Assembly (NCBI GenBank): GCA_965275915.1
Contig: CBDHYI010000004.1
Location: 291,757 to 355,756 of the forward strand
Reading direction: 5' to 3'
From: JBDWFY01 sp965275915
Lineage (GTDB): Bacteria; Pseudomonadota; Alphaproteobacteria; Rhizobiales; Stappiaceae
Length of the DNA: 64,000 nucleotides
Shown: positions 35,270 to 43,831 of the stretch, one piece after another
Layout: each line of letters opens with the position of its first letter
How positions within the stretch are numbered: the stretch's first letter is position 1
Made by a program: the position numbers and the translations under genes
Notes under the pieces: generated by a model
Seen by the model: the letters and a program-made list of their open reading frames with translations, nothing else
What the model was told of the DNA's origin: nothing
The model's database searches: none

Positions 35270-35887
35270 CTAAGGTGTGTCTTCCGGCATGGCGGGACGC
35301 ACCATTTCGAAGACTTCGCTGACAACCGCATAGTCGCGATATCCCAGCCTCGAAATCGGCTTCAGCTTGGTCATATCGACTTTGCCGCCGGTCAAAACCT
35401 CTTCGCTGATATGGATGCCCACAACCTGACCTAAGACCATACGGTAGGCTGCGGTCACACCATTGATGTCCTCCAGCTCCACGCTTTTGAGATACTGACA
35501 TTCCAGCGAGATGGGAGATTCGTGAACACACCAGCTTTTAACAAGCCTGCTCGGCCTCTTTGTCAGGCCCGAATGCTCGAATTCCGAAACATGCGCCGCA
35601 ACACTCGCAGACGACAGGTTCATATGATCTCTCAGCTCATATGTCGCGACATTGCAGGTAAAGTCGCCAGTCTTTTCGATGTTGCTCAGGCTGTCTTTGA
35701 TACCGGCGGAACTGAACATAACGATGTGAGGATTGTCGGAAACCCCGTTGAAGAAACTATAAGGCGCAAGATTGGGCACGCCGTCTTCATCGAGCGACGA
35801 AATCCAGCCGATCGGGCGCGGCGCAACAATTGCCTTGAACGGATCGTGGGCCAGCCCGTGATGCTCGGTCAGTACATTATAAAACAC
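35270..35887 (-). CDS. Flavin reductase-like domain protein
   Basis: 205 residues of the FMN-binding split-barrel flavin-reductase family: APRPIGWISSLDEDGVPNLAPYSFFNGVSDNPHIVMF, then DSLSNIEKTGDFTCN and KSWCVHESPISLECQYL. It reduces or binds FMN with NAD(P)H. It starts at a GTG (35887), three bases after the nitroreductase stop, so the two are co-transcribed flavoenzymes. The stop codon is the CTA(A)-side of the short MITE-like element. Confidence 0.88.
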   Translation of the reverse strand: MFYNVLTEHHGLAHDPFKAIVAPRPIGWISSLDEDGVPNLAPYSFFNGVSDNPHIVMFSSAGIKDSLSNIEKTGDFTCNVATYELRDHMNLSSASVAAHVSEFEHSGLTKRPSRLVKSWCVHESPISLECQYLKSVELEDINGVTAAYRMVLGQVVGIHISEEVLTGGKVDMTKLKPISRLGYRDYAVVSEVFEMVRPAMPEDTP

Positions 35888-35890
35888 GCT

Positions 35891-36463
35891 CTATGTTCCC
35901 TGCCACTCCGTCACCAGCCCGTCGACCTCAGGCCGAGGCCTCTCGGTCGGTTTGATATCAGGCGTACCGATATGAACAAATCCCGCAAAACGCTCGCCCT
36001 CTTCCAGACCCAACAGCCGCCCCGCCTCTTCGTCAAACATATACCATTCGGACAGCCACTGCGCGGCAAAGCCCAGTGCATGCACGGCATGAAGCATATT
36101 CATGCAAACCGCCCCGGCCGAGAGCTCCTGCTCCCATATCGGGATTTTCGGGTGAACGGCAGCCCGGCTGACGACGCCGATCACCAGCGGTGCCCTGGCA
36201 AGGCGCGACAATTCCAACGCCTCCTGCGCCGGATCAAATGTCCGGCCGCGAGCCTTTAGCAGGTGAAGCAGCTTTTCGCCCGCACGCTTTTGCGCCTCAC
36301 CCCGGAAAAAGATAAACCGCCACGGCGCCAGTTTTCCGTGATCAGGGACCCGTGTCGCTGCGGTCAAAATCGTTTCGATCCTGTTCTGATCGGGAGCCGG
36401 CGCTTTCAGGTTCGCCGCAGGAACCGAACGTCGTGAGAGCAAATGGTCGATGGTTTCTGTCAT
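35891..36463 (-). CDS. Nitroreductase-family protein (YdjA type)
   Basis: 190 residues with the compact nitroreductase fold: LLSRRSVPAANLKAPAP and ATRVPDHGKLAPWRFIFFRGE for FMN binding, and CMNMLHAVHALGFAAQWLSEW in the core helix. The length is that of E. coli YdjA. An FMN-dependent NAD(P)H oxidoreductase with unknown substrate. It is the first gene of a two-gene unit with the flavin reductase. Confidence 0.9.
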   Translation of the reverse strand: MTETIDHLLSRRSVPAANLKAPAPDQNRIETILTAATRVPDHGKLAPWRFIFFRGEAQKRAGEKLLHLLKARGRTFDPAQEALELSRLARAPLVIGVVSRAAVHPKIPIWEQELSAGAVCMNMLHAVHALGFAAQWLSEWYMFDEEAGRLLGLEEGERFAGFVHIGTPDIKPTERPRPEVDGLVTEWQGT

Positions 36464-36626
36464 GATTTGGGATCACTCGCAAATTCTGCTAAGGGGAGTA
36501 AAATGCCGGTTTGGATCGTGGATCGTTTCTGCCATCTAGTGCGCCGGCATGAAATCGCCACTGTTTTAAGGCTGAAAGTTGTTGTTGTCAGGCTATACCG
36601 TGACTGAAGAGCGAAAGAAATCCGCT

Positions 36627-37652
36627 ATGCAAGATCGTTCCGTTCGTTCGATACTTTTGTGCATGCTTGCGGTATTGACGTTTCTCGTTCTTCCCTCAGC
36701 CCACGCCCAAACGGACACCGTGCCTATCCCAAAAGCAAAACCCACCGGGATTGATGTGGATCTGGCAACGGAGATCGAACAGCAGCTTGAGAGCATGCTC
36801 GCTGAAACGCGAGATGAAACGTTGCTCAACAACCCTGTCCCATATGCCCCTTCAGTAAACGACTTCCACGGAAATCCTGAAGGAATAGATGAAGGTGCCC
36901 TCTATCTTGTTGCTCGGTTGAAAGAAGATGGAGCCAACATCTCCAAGGGAATGGTCTGGCGCATCTATAATACCGAGCCCAACGAGGAAGGCCGCCTCGA
37001 CATGGTCGCGACATCAACCGGAGGTGATGCGGAATTCCGGCTCAAACCCGGCCAGTATGTCATCCACGCCGCATATGGGTTTGCCACGGCCCTGCAGCAG
37101 ATTGCGATTTCCAAACGCGTACAGACCCTGACAATCAATCTGAATGCCGGGGGCGTCAAACTGGATGCCGTGGTCGATCAGACCATTCCATTGCCCCATG
37201 AAGAGGTCCTGTTTGACATATACAGCATGGAGTATGACCAGCGCGGCGAGCGCAAGATTGTTGCCGAAGGGGTTCGCAAGGAAGAGATTGTTCGACTCAA
37301 TGCCGACACCTACCACGTGGTGAGCCGCTATGGCGATGTCAACGCAATCGTCCGGGCTGACATCCAAATCCAGCCGGGCAAACTTATTGAGGCAAAGATC
37401 TACCACAGTGCGGCTGAGATGACCCTGAAACTCGTCAATGAGCCGGGTGGCGAAGCGCTGGCCGGAACGGCCTGGTCAATTCTGACGCCCGGCGGAGACG
37501 TCATCGTAGAGGGAGTCGGCGCTTTTCCAAGCTACGTTCTGGCCGAGGGCGACTATGAAGTCGTTGCCAAATATCGCGGCAAGAATTTTGTCCGGAACTT
37601 TACGGTCGAACCGGGCCTTGATCGCGACGTCGAGGTATTGGCGATAAACTAA
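36627..37652 (+). CDS. Secreted repetitive beta-sandwich protein, unknown
   Basis: 341 residues with a Sec signal (ILLCMLAVLTFLVLPSAHAQ). The mature protein looks like at least three prealbumin/CNA-B-like beta-sandwich repeats. Each has a W-I- or F-IY-type strand (MVWRIYNTEPNEEGRLDMVATSTGGDAEFRLKPGQYVIHA; LFDIYSMEYDQRGERKIVAEG...LNADTYHVVSRYG; AWSILTPGGDVIVEG...LAEGDYEVVAKYRG). The proteins are conserved hypotheticals in Hyphomicrobiales. The ATG at 36627 is favoured because the signal begins there. It stands alone. Confidence 0.8.
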   Translation: MQDRSVRSILLCMLAVLTFLVLPSAHAQTDTVPIPKAKPTGIDVDLATEIEQQLESMLAETRDETLLNNPVPYAPSVNDFHGNPEGIDEGALYLVARLKEDGANISKGMVWRIYNTEPNEEGRLDMVATSTGGDAEFRLKPGQYVIHAAYGFATALQQIAISKRVQTLTINLNAGGVKLDAVVDQTIPLPHEEVLFDIYSMEYDQRGERKIVAEGVRKEEIVRLNADTYHVVSRYGDVNAIVRADIQIQPGKLIEAKIYHSAAEMTLKLVNEPGGEALAGTAWSILTPGGDVIVEGVGAFPSYVLAEGDYEVVAKYRGKNFVRNFTVEPGLDRDVEVLAIN

Positions 37653-37660
37653 CAACCCTG

Positions 37661-37688
37661 GGTATGGACTCATCAAATCGGATTTGCT
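37661..37688. repeat. IS-end-like mini-repeat next to CTAG
   Basis: GGTATGGACTCATCAAATCGGATTTGCT. Its first 23 bases match the inward sequence of the IS end at 41520-41546 (minus strand TGGACTCATTAAATCGGAT). It is preceded by CCTG and followed by CTAG (37689-37692), which is the stop codon of the acyltransferase gene. Likely an internally deleted or solo terminus. Confidence 0.6.
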
Positions 37689-38516
37689 CTAGGCGTTTCC
37701 CAAAGCATGGACCCGACTATGAAGATAGTCGATGACGGATTTCTGGTCGCTGAACGTCGCAAGCTCGTCATAGCCGATCATGTGGCCGATCCGGACAGAT
37801 ATGCTTGAACCCAGCAGTTTTTTGAATTCCCGAATAAACAGAGACGTTCTGAGCGTCATGGACAACCAACTCGCGACGTGAAAAACAGTCCCGTTCTGAC
37901 CCTCAAACCATAGCGGAATAACGCTGGCTTTCGCCGAGCGCACCAGTTTGGCCGTGAACGTCTTCCAGGGCAGCTCCTGTGCCCGCCCGAACAATCTGCG
38001 CGCTGTAGCAACACCGCCGCCGGGAAAGACAACAATCGTGACCCCCCTGTTGAGCAGTGCCAGCGCTTCGCGTCGGGTCCGCATATTTGTTCTCAGGGCA
38101 TCTTCCGTTTCATCAAAGTCGACCGGCAAGGCATATGGCATGATCTCCGGCGCTTTCAAAAGCTCTTTATTGATCAGAATGCGATACGGACGATCCAACT
38201 TTTCCGCCAGAGAAAGAAACGCAAGACCGTCTCCGATTCCATAAGGGTGGTTGGCAATCAGGACCAGCGGTCCATCCGGCAAATTGGCGGGCGGCCATGC
38301 TTCGGCGCCGATATCAATCTTCAGATTGATAAGATCGAGCAACGACGTCCACATATTCTGACCGCTGTTCAGCATCGCCGTACGCCAAGTATCGTAGTAG
38401 GCCAGAAGCTGCTTTCGGCCGGACAGGCTTTCGATGAGCCTGATAAGGTTTCGTTTCAACAGCGGCTGATCTGAATTGGCATAGGTCAGCTCTGTATATT
38501 TTTGGGAAACATCCAT
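37689..38516 (-). CDS. PlsC-like acyltransferase
   Basis: 275 residues with the 1-acyl-glycerol-3-phosphate acyltransferase domain. Motif I is LVLIANHPYGIGDGLAF (NHxxGIGD variant of NHxxxxD), followed by ILINKELLKAPEIM and motif III VVFPGGGVATARR, with VIPLWFEGQNG near the end. It probably acylates lysophospholipids or ornithine lipids at the inner membrane. The glycine-rich motif differs from housekeeping PlsC, so this is a paralogue. The stop TAG is in a repeat-bordering CTAG. Confidence 0.85.
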   Translation of the reverse strand: MDVSQKYTELTYANSDQPLLKRNLIRLIESLSGRKQLLAYYDTWRTAMLNSGQNMWTSLLDLINLKIDIGAEAWPPANLPDGPLVLIANHPYGIGDGLAFLSLAEKLDRPYRILINKELLKAPEIMPYALPVDFDETEDALRTNMRTRREALALLNRGVTIVVFPGGGVATARRLFGRAQELPWKTFTAKLVRSAKASVIPLWFEGQNGTVFHVASWLSMTLRTSLFIREFKKLLGSSISVRIGHMIGYDELATFSDQKSVIDYLHSRVHALGNA

Positions 38517-38632
38517 CGTCCGATCACCGGTTCGTCAACACTGCGTTTCCAGAAAACTCAAACGGCTGGTTCGCGAATTGCCAGTCTTTCGATCACTCAA
38601 TCAGCGCCTCCGCCTGAATTTACCAACAGTTT

Positions 38633-40573
38633 TCAGTCTTTCGCCTGATCAGGTGGCGTCGCTTCCCTCACAAAAGCGGCTACAGCTTCCTCCAGACCCA
38701 TCAGTTTCTGATCTTTGGACCCCAACCGACGGATATTGACATTGTTCTCTTCCGCTTCACGCATGCCGCACACCATAATAACCGGAACTTTGGCAAGCGA
38801 ATGTTCGCGGATCTTGTAGTTGATTTTCTCGTTCCTTAAATCAAGGCTGACTTTCAGGCCGGCATCTTTCAGCGTGTCATGTACTTTCCTGGCATAGTCG
38901 TCGGCTTCCGAGGTGATGGTTGCGACCACAATCTGATGCGGTGACAGCCATAGCGGGAAATGGCCGGCATAGTTTTCGATCAGAATACCGAGAAAACGCT
39001 CCATCGACCCGCAGATCGCTCTGTGGATCATGACCGGTGTTTTCTTCTCGCCGTCACTGTCGACATAAAAGGCGCCAAAGCGTTCAGGCAGATTGAAATC
39101 AACCTGCGTCGTGCCGCACTGCCATTCCCGGCCGATCGCATCCCGCAGCGTATATTCAAATTTCGGGCCGTAAAAGGCACCTTCGCCCGGCAAAATATCG
39201 GTTTTGACGCGGCCCTCCGACTGAGCCTCAATCTCTTTCAGCACCTCACCCATGATGGCTTCGGCGTGATCCCAGGATTCGTCGGACCCGACGCGCTTCT
39301 CCGGCCGGGTCGACAGCTTGACCACAATCTCCTCAAATCCGAAATCCGCATAGGTCGACAAAATCAGGTCGTTGATCTTCATGCATTCGTCCGCCATCTG
39401 CTTTTCCGTGCAGAAAACGTGCGCGTCGTCCTGTGTAAATGCCCTGACCCGCATCAGGCCGTGCAGCGCCCCAGACGGCTCATAGCGGGATACGGCGCCG
39501 AATTCCGCCATGCGCAGCGGCAATTCGCGATAGGATTTCAGGCCGTGCTTGAAGATCTGGACGTGACCGGGGCAATTCATCGGCTTGATGGCAAAAACGC
39601 GGTCGTCTTCCGTCTGGGTGACGAACATATTTTCCCGATACCAATCCCAGTGACCGGATGTCTCCCAAAGGGATTTATCGAGAATCTGCGGCGCGTTCAC
39701 TTCATCATAATCACCTTCCAGCCGCCGGCGCATATAGTTCGTGAGGTTCTGGAACAACGTCCAACCCTTGGCGTGCCAGAAGACGACACCGGGGCCCTCT
39801 TCCTGGAAGTGAAACAGGTCCATTTCCCGGCCCAGCTTGCGGTGGTCCCGCTTTTCCGCCTCCTCGAGCATATGCAGGTAGGTTTTCAGTTCCTTGTCGT
39901 TCGACCAGGCCGTGCCGTAAATGCGGGTGAGCATTTCGTTGTTGCTGTCGCCGCGCCAATAGGCGCCGGCGACTTTCATCAACTTGAACGCCGTTCCGAT
40001 CTGTCCGGTCGATGCCATATGCGGTCCGCGGCAAAGGTCCAGCCATTGTCCCTGACGATAGACTTTGACATCTTCATCTTCAGGGATCGCATCCAGAAGC
40101 TCGACTTTGTATGCCTCGCCTTTAGCGGAGAAATGGTCCCTCGCCTGATCTCGGCTCCATATTTCCTTGGTGAAAGCCGCATTGCGCTGAATGATCTCGC
40201 GCATCTTCTTTTCAATGACCGGCAAATCATCGGGCGTGAACGGCTCATCCCGTTTGAAGTCGTAATAAAATCCGTTCTCGATAACCGGGCCGATGGTGAC
40301 CTGTGTTCCGGGCCAGAGCTCCTGAACCGCTTCAGCCATCACATGCGCAGCATCGTGCCGAATCAGCTCCAGTGCCCGCGGGTCATCACGGGTCACAATT
40401 TCCACCCGGCAATCGTGATTGATCGGATCGCTTAGATCCTGAAGCGTGTCGTCAACAACGATCGCGGCTGATTTTTTGGCCAGGGACTTTGAAATGCCGG
40501 CCGCAATCTCGGCACCGGTGATGCCGGATGGTTTTTCATGGACGGACTGGTCTGGAAAGGTCAGGTTGATCAT
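38633..40573 (-). CDS. thrS: Threonyl-tRNA synthetase
   Basis: 646 residues, full length. N-terminal TGS domain (MINLTFPDQSVHEKPSGITGAEIA), editing SAD domain with HDAAHVMAEAV and GPHMASTG, then the class II catalytic core. The core holds motif 2 in PLRMAEFGAVSRYEPSGALHGLMRVRAFTQDDAHVFC, the zinc Cys in KPMNCPGHV, and motif 3 HRAICGSMERFLGILIENY. A C-terminal anticodon-binding domain (ISPHQI-like LSPHQIVVATI) follows. No leader structure is apparent in the 140 bases before the IS. Confidence 0.97.
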   Translation of the reverse strand: MINLTFPDQSVHEKPSGITGAEIAAGISKSLAKKSAAIVVDDTLQDLSDPINHDCRVEIVTRDDPRALELIRHDAAHVMAEAVQELWPGTQVTIGPVIENGFYYDFKRDEPFTPDDLPVIEKKMREIIQRNAAFTKEIWSRDQARDHFSAKGEAYKVELLDAIPEDEDVKVYRQGQWLDLCRGPHMASTGQIGTAFKLMKVAGAYWRGDSNNEMLTRIYGTAWSNDKELKTYLHMLEEAEKRDHRKLGREMDLFHFQEEGPGVVFWHAKGWTLFQNLTNYMRRRLEGDYDEVNAPQILDKSLWETSGHWDWYRENMFVTQTEDDRVFAIKPMNCPGHVQIFKHGLKSYRELPLRMAEFGAVSRYEPSGALHGLMRVRAFTQDDAHVFCTEKQMADECMKINDLILSTYADFGFEEIVVKLSTRPEKRVGSDESWDHAEAIMGEVLKEIEAQSEGRVKTDILPGEGAFYGPKFEYTLRDAIGREWQCGTTQVDFNLPERFGAFYVDSDGEKKTPVMIHRAICGSMERFLGILIENYAGHFPLWLSPHQIVVATITSEADDYARKVHDTLKDAGLKVSLDLRNEKINYKIREHSLAKVPVIMVCGMREAEENNVNIRRLGSKDQKLMGLEEAVAAFVREATPPDQAKD

Positions 40574-40716
40574 ATCAGCTCCCGCTCACTCCTGCTCTAC
40601 CGATGCAGGTAAGCCATTTCCTTGAGTGTGCCTGAGCGACGCCATTCATCGTCACGCCGTCTCCGACATTAGGTTTTGCGCGCCAGTGTCTAATTCATCC
40701 CGCACGTCCGGTCTAG

Positions 40717-41546
40717 GTTACGCCCTCATAAACGAGTAGCCAAATCAGTGCTTAAATGATTCAAGCTCCGAAAGGAGTTTTTGATGGCGCGCTTTGATAT
40801 GAGTGATTTTGAGTGGTCAGTGATCCAACCGCTTTTACCGACCAAGATGAGAGGTGTTCAGCGCGTTGATGACCGGCGGGTGATCAACGGGATTTTGTGG
40901 CGTTGGCGCACAGGGGCACCCTGGGCGGATATTCCCGAACGCTACGGCTCGCATAAGACCTGCTACAATCGATTTGTCCGTTGGCGTGAGGCTGGTGTCT
41001 GGGACCGGATATTACAAGCTGTTTCAACAGCTTATGACGGCGACATCCAGATGATTGACAGTTCCTCTGTCCGTGTTCATCAGCATGGCGCTAATGGGAA
41101 CAAAAAAGGGGATCCGGTTGCATGGGACGTTCCCGAGGTGGCCTGACCAGTAAGATCCATGCTGTGGTAGATGCTTGCGGTCTGCCGATCAAACTGAGCT
41201 TGAGCGAAGGGCAAGCCTACGATGGTCATCAAGCCATGTCGCTTTTATCCGGTCTTCCCTCAAAAGCGATTGTTTTGGCAGATCGGGCCTATGATGCCGA
41301 TGCTATTCGTAACTTGATCACTGGCCAGGACGCTTTCCCAAACATCCCCTGCATGCCTCATCGCCGCCGTAGGCCAGCTTTCTCCAAATATCTCTACAAA
41401 CTACGGAATATGGTTGAACGGTTCTTCAACAAACTCAAACACTTCAGAGCCGTAGCGACCAGATACGAGAAAAATCCCGAAAACTACATGGCTGGCGTTA
41501 AACTCGCTTCAGCGCGAATCTGGATCCGATTTAATGAGTCCAAGAC
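40717..41546 (+). mobile_element. IS5-family insertion sequence, IS427-type
   Basis: About 830 bases with CTAG on both sides (40713-40716, 41547-41550), so the duplication is TA or CTAG. Terminal inverted repeats are imperfect (left GTTACGCCCTCATAAACG, right minus-strand GTCTTGGACTCATTAAAT). Two overlapping frames make one transposase by a -1 shift, the diagnostic layout of the IS427 subgroup that includes Brucella IS711. The reading frames are open and the DDE residues are present, so it may be active. A further IS-end-like sequence abuts the right CTAG. Confidence 0.85.
40781..41146 (+). CDS. IS5-family transposase, N-terminal part (orfA)
   Basis: 121 residues. DUF4096-like N-terminus (FEWSVIQPLLPTKMRGV, DDRRVINGILWRWRTGAPWADIPERYG), then the first catalytic Asp in MIDSSSVRVHQHGANG. 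An A6G run (41102-41108) in the last part allows a -1 shift into orfB; without the shift, translation adds GDPVAWDVPEVA and stops at 41146. It starts at ATG 40781 behind GAAAGGAG. Confidence 0.9.
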   Translation: MMARFDMSDFEWSVIQPLLPTKMRGVQRVDDRRVINGILWRWRTGAPWADIPERYGSHKTCYNRFVRWREAGVWDRILQAVSTAYDGDIQMIDSSSVRVHQHGANGNKKGDPVAWDVPEVA

Positions 41547-41550
41547 CTAG
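41109..41550 (+). CDS. IS5-family transposase, C-terminal part (orfB, -1 frame)
   Basis: In the -1 frame after the slippery A6G, the sequence reads RGSGCMGRSRGGLTSKIHAVVDACG and continues with ADRAYDADAIR (second Asp) and RNMVERFFNKLKHFRAVATRYEK (catalytic Glu with the YREK-like motif). This is a complete DDE catalytic core. An internal ATG at 41122 could also give a separate product. The TAG stop coincides with the CTAG at the element border. Confidence 0.9.
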
Positions 41551-41981
41551 GGTATGGACTCATAAATATGCTTGAAATGGCGGATCAAACGGCCGATGCG
41601 TGCCATAAAGATCACGCCAGGAGGCGCCTTGCTGAACGAGATCACCCCGACCACCGCCCTACCACTGTTCCGAATTTTTCAGGTTTCGGAGAAAAATTAT
41701 CTCACTTAACAATTTTTCAAGTAAATTTAAATAGTTATCGAAAAATATATACGAAAATATGAATTTATACATAATTATACTTTTACAAGGTAGAAATATA
41801 AAGATTAATACTTTTATATAACGCTCAGTCATATCAAAATATTATATTTCGCCAATATCTTGACGCATTGATGGCATTTATTGCCCTTTGTGTATCCAAT
41901 GTCGAGATTCACGCAATTGTTCCATGGAACGATTGTCAGGCCGGCTATCTCATTCATCCTGTGCGATATCATCGATTGACC
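41551..41981. other. IS-end-like remnant and AT-rich region
   Basis: It begins with GGTATGGACTCATAAAT, an IS427-type terminus, directly after the IS CTAG. From about 41690 to 41865 the sequence turns extremely AT-rich (long runs such as AAATATATACGAAAATATG). I see no gene. The AT-rich part directly precedes the Sel1-like secreted protein and is probably its control region or a sign of foreign origin. Confidence 0.6.
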
Positions 41982-43040
41982 ATGAACTTACGGAAAAAAT
42001 TCCAGTCTTTCCCGCTGCAATCAGATCAAAGCCAAACAAAGTCGTATGCGCCCCATGTTTCAACCGGGCGTCTCATCCGGCCCGGGTCTGGACGCCTCCT
42101 GTCAATGTGCGTTTTTTTTACTGCCTGCTTTTTTTATGTGCCCGCAAACGCGGCCTGGTGGCAACAGCAGTCCAATGCACAGTCGATAAAAACGATCCGA
42201 ATCGGAAACGGTATTTTTCATCCGGCAACATACTTTGTCCAAGAGCCCTCGCTTCCTTTGACCAAAACCAAGCCGAGGCCGATCGCGTCGGACAATGCCA
42301 ATGTGCGCCTGGACATGCTCGAAAGCCTGACAATCAAGGGTCACAACCCCGTCGCACTCCAGGTCAGGGTCAGTCCGGAAGGGGCTGTGCGAAAGGGCTA
42401 CATCGTCATTCGGGATGTTCCGGAAAGCGTTGAACTCACCGCGGGCCAGATGATCGGAAATCCCAGCGTCTGGGTGCTCAGTACAAGTGACTTAAACAGT
42501 CTGAGGTTGATTTTACCAGCCGAGCCGCCTGCCGACTTCTCCCTTGATGTGGAGTTGCTCGGCCCCAAGGGAAAACGGTTAGACAGAAGAAAAATCCATC
42601 TGCTGACAGGCAAATCTCCCGCAAAGGCTGAGGAGCCGGTCCGGTCGGACAGCGCCGCTTCACTGCCGATTCTCTCCGGTGAAACACGATCCGGCAAGCA
42701 AGCGCGTCTTCCTCGCAACACAGGCACCAAAAAGCCGCTGAACATAACCGCCTCACCCGCCATCAGTCAGGCCGAGAAGGACCGTTTCAGGGCTCATGGC
42801 GACCGACTGATGGCCCATGGCGATATTGTCGCCGCCCGGGCTTTTTACATGCGTTTGGCTCTGCATGATGACGCGGATGGAACTTTTTCGCTCGCCACGA
42901 CTTTTGATCCTAACTACTTGAAACGGCGAAATGTTTTCGGACTGAAGGGTAATCTGGAAGAAGCCAGAAAATGGTATGAGCGGGCTGCGTCGCTAGGATC
43001 CGACAAAGCAAAAGCGATGCTCGCTGATCTGTCCAATTGA
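41982..43040 (+). CDS. Secreted Sel1-like protein, paralogue A
   Basis: 352 residues. A hydrophobic export segment follows a positively charged leader (LLSMCVFFTACFFYVPANAAWW, about 45-66). The middle domain is a beta-rich module with GYIVIRDVPESVELTAGQ and WVLSTSDLNSLRLILP. After a Pro/Ser/Lys-rich linker comes a C-terminal Sel1/TPR-like helical pair (GDRLMAHGDIVAARAFYMRLAL; NLEEARKWYERAASLG). It is clearly homologous over its whole mature length to the protein at 45043-46170. I do not recognise a named family. The start at 41982 is the last ATG that keeps the signal. Confidence 0.75.
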   Translation: MNLRKKFQSFPLQSDQSQTKSYAPHVSTGRLIRPGSGRLLSMCVFFTACFFYVPANAAWWQQQSNAQSIKTIRIGNGIFHPATYFVQEPSLPLTKTKPRPIASDNANVRLDMLESLTIKGHNPVALQVRVSPEGAVRKGYIVIRDVPESVELTAGQMIGNPSVWVLSTSDLNSLRLILPAEPPADFSLDVELLGPKGKRLDRRKIHLLTGKSPAKAEEPVRSDSAASLPILSGETRSGKQARLPRNTGTKKPLNITASPAISQAEKDRFRAHGDRLMAHGDIVAARAFYMRLALHDDADGTFSLATTFDPNYLKRRNVFGLKGNLEEARKWYERAASLGSDKAKAMLADLSN

Positions 43041-43831
43041 CTCACTGCTCTACGCTCAGGTCATGCCGTATTGAATTTGGGCACGAACTCGTGCCTGCAC
43101 CCTATCTGACCGCTTCTCAACGATTGACTTCAAATTCTTGCCACAATCGAATCTCCGGAGTTCGAATTGCGGCGCACAAAGCCGATAAGTGCGGGTCGAT
43201 TCCGGGTCAAAAGAAACAATTTTGTAAAGTCACGACGAACCGGCAAGCAGTGCCGCAACGTTAGGTCGATTGATTTTCTTTGACACATATCAACATAAGT
43301 TTGACATTTTCCAGACCGCAACAATTTCAACAAATAACCTATAAGAAAAATTTTTATTATATAAAGAATATTTCAAATATATCAAAACAAAATTGTTAAA
43401 ATTTAATTAATATGAGAATTTTCAAAGAATTAAAACTAAAAAATGACGTTATATTAACCAAAATATTACGAAATTTACAAAGAAATTTCGATGCCTCCTT
43501 TATTTTCAATCTATTTCACTGTTTTTTCGCTGAAAAACGGCTCGATTTTCAAGCAAACATGCCTTGCCGTCCTAATTTCCGCCCAACTTTAACGGTAACG
43601 AATAGTGCTGGTCGCTGGTGATCAAAACAAACAGAGCAGACACCCACAATGCTGATGCATTTTTTCGATCCGGGGGAAGCATCCCAGCCGAAAAGAACAT
43701 GCTCAGGATGTGACGCCAGTGCAGGGTTTTTGGCTTGACTGATAACCAGTCTTTCAGGTCATGCACAGCGTTCATTGCGGCGGTTGAACGTGCCGCCTCG
43801 GTCGGCACGGCGAGGAGAGAGACTATTGAGT
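43041..43831. other. Long AT-rich intergenic region
   Basis: 790 bases. The centre (about 43300-43530) is extremely AT-rich, with repeated AAATTT and ATTAAT steps. I find no supportable gene; the frames 43412-43621 (+) and 43572-43808 (-) show no family features. It lies between the Sel1-like and TAXI genes and may be a silenced promoter region (MucR or H-NS-like proteins bind such DNA in this class). Confidence 0.5.

Noticed and set aside
38960..40435. 491-codon open frame on the plus strand
   Set aside because: It is the antisense shadow of thrS; composition is not protein-like and thrS is certain.
40574..40712. tRNA-like or T-box leader in front of thrS
   Set aside because: No stem-loop or T-box sequence visible, and T-boxes are not expected in this class.
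40781..41550. Apparent frameshift pseudogene of a transposase
   Set aside because: The two frames meet at an A6G slippery run, the known programmed -1 arrangement of IS427-type elements, so I treat it as functional.
43412..43808. Two short frames in the AT-rich intergene (43412-43621 plus, 43572-43808 minus)
   Set aside because: No ribosome site, no family resemblance, composition dictated by AT richness.
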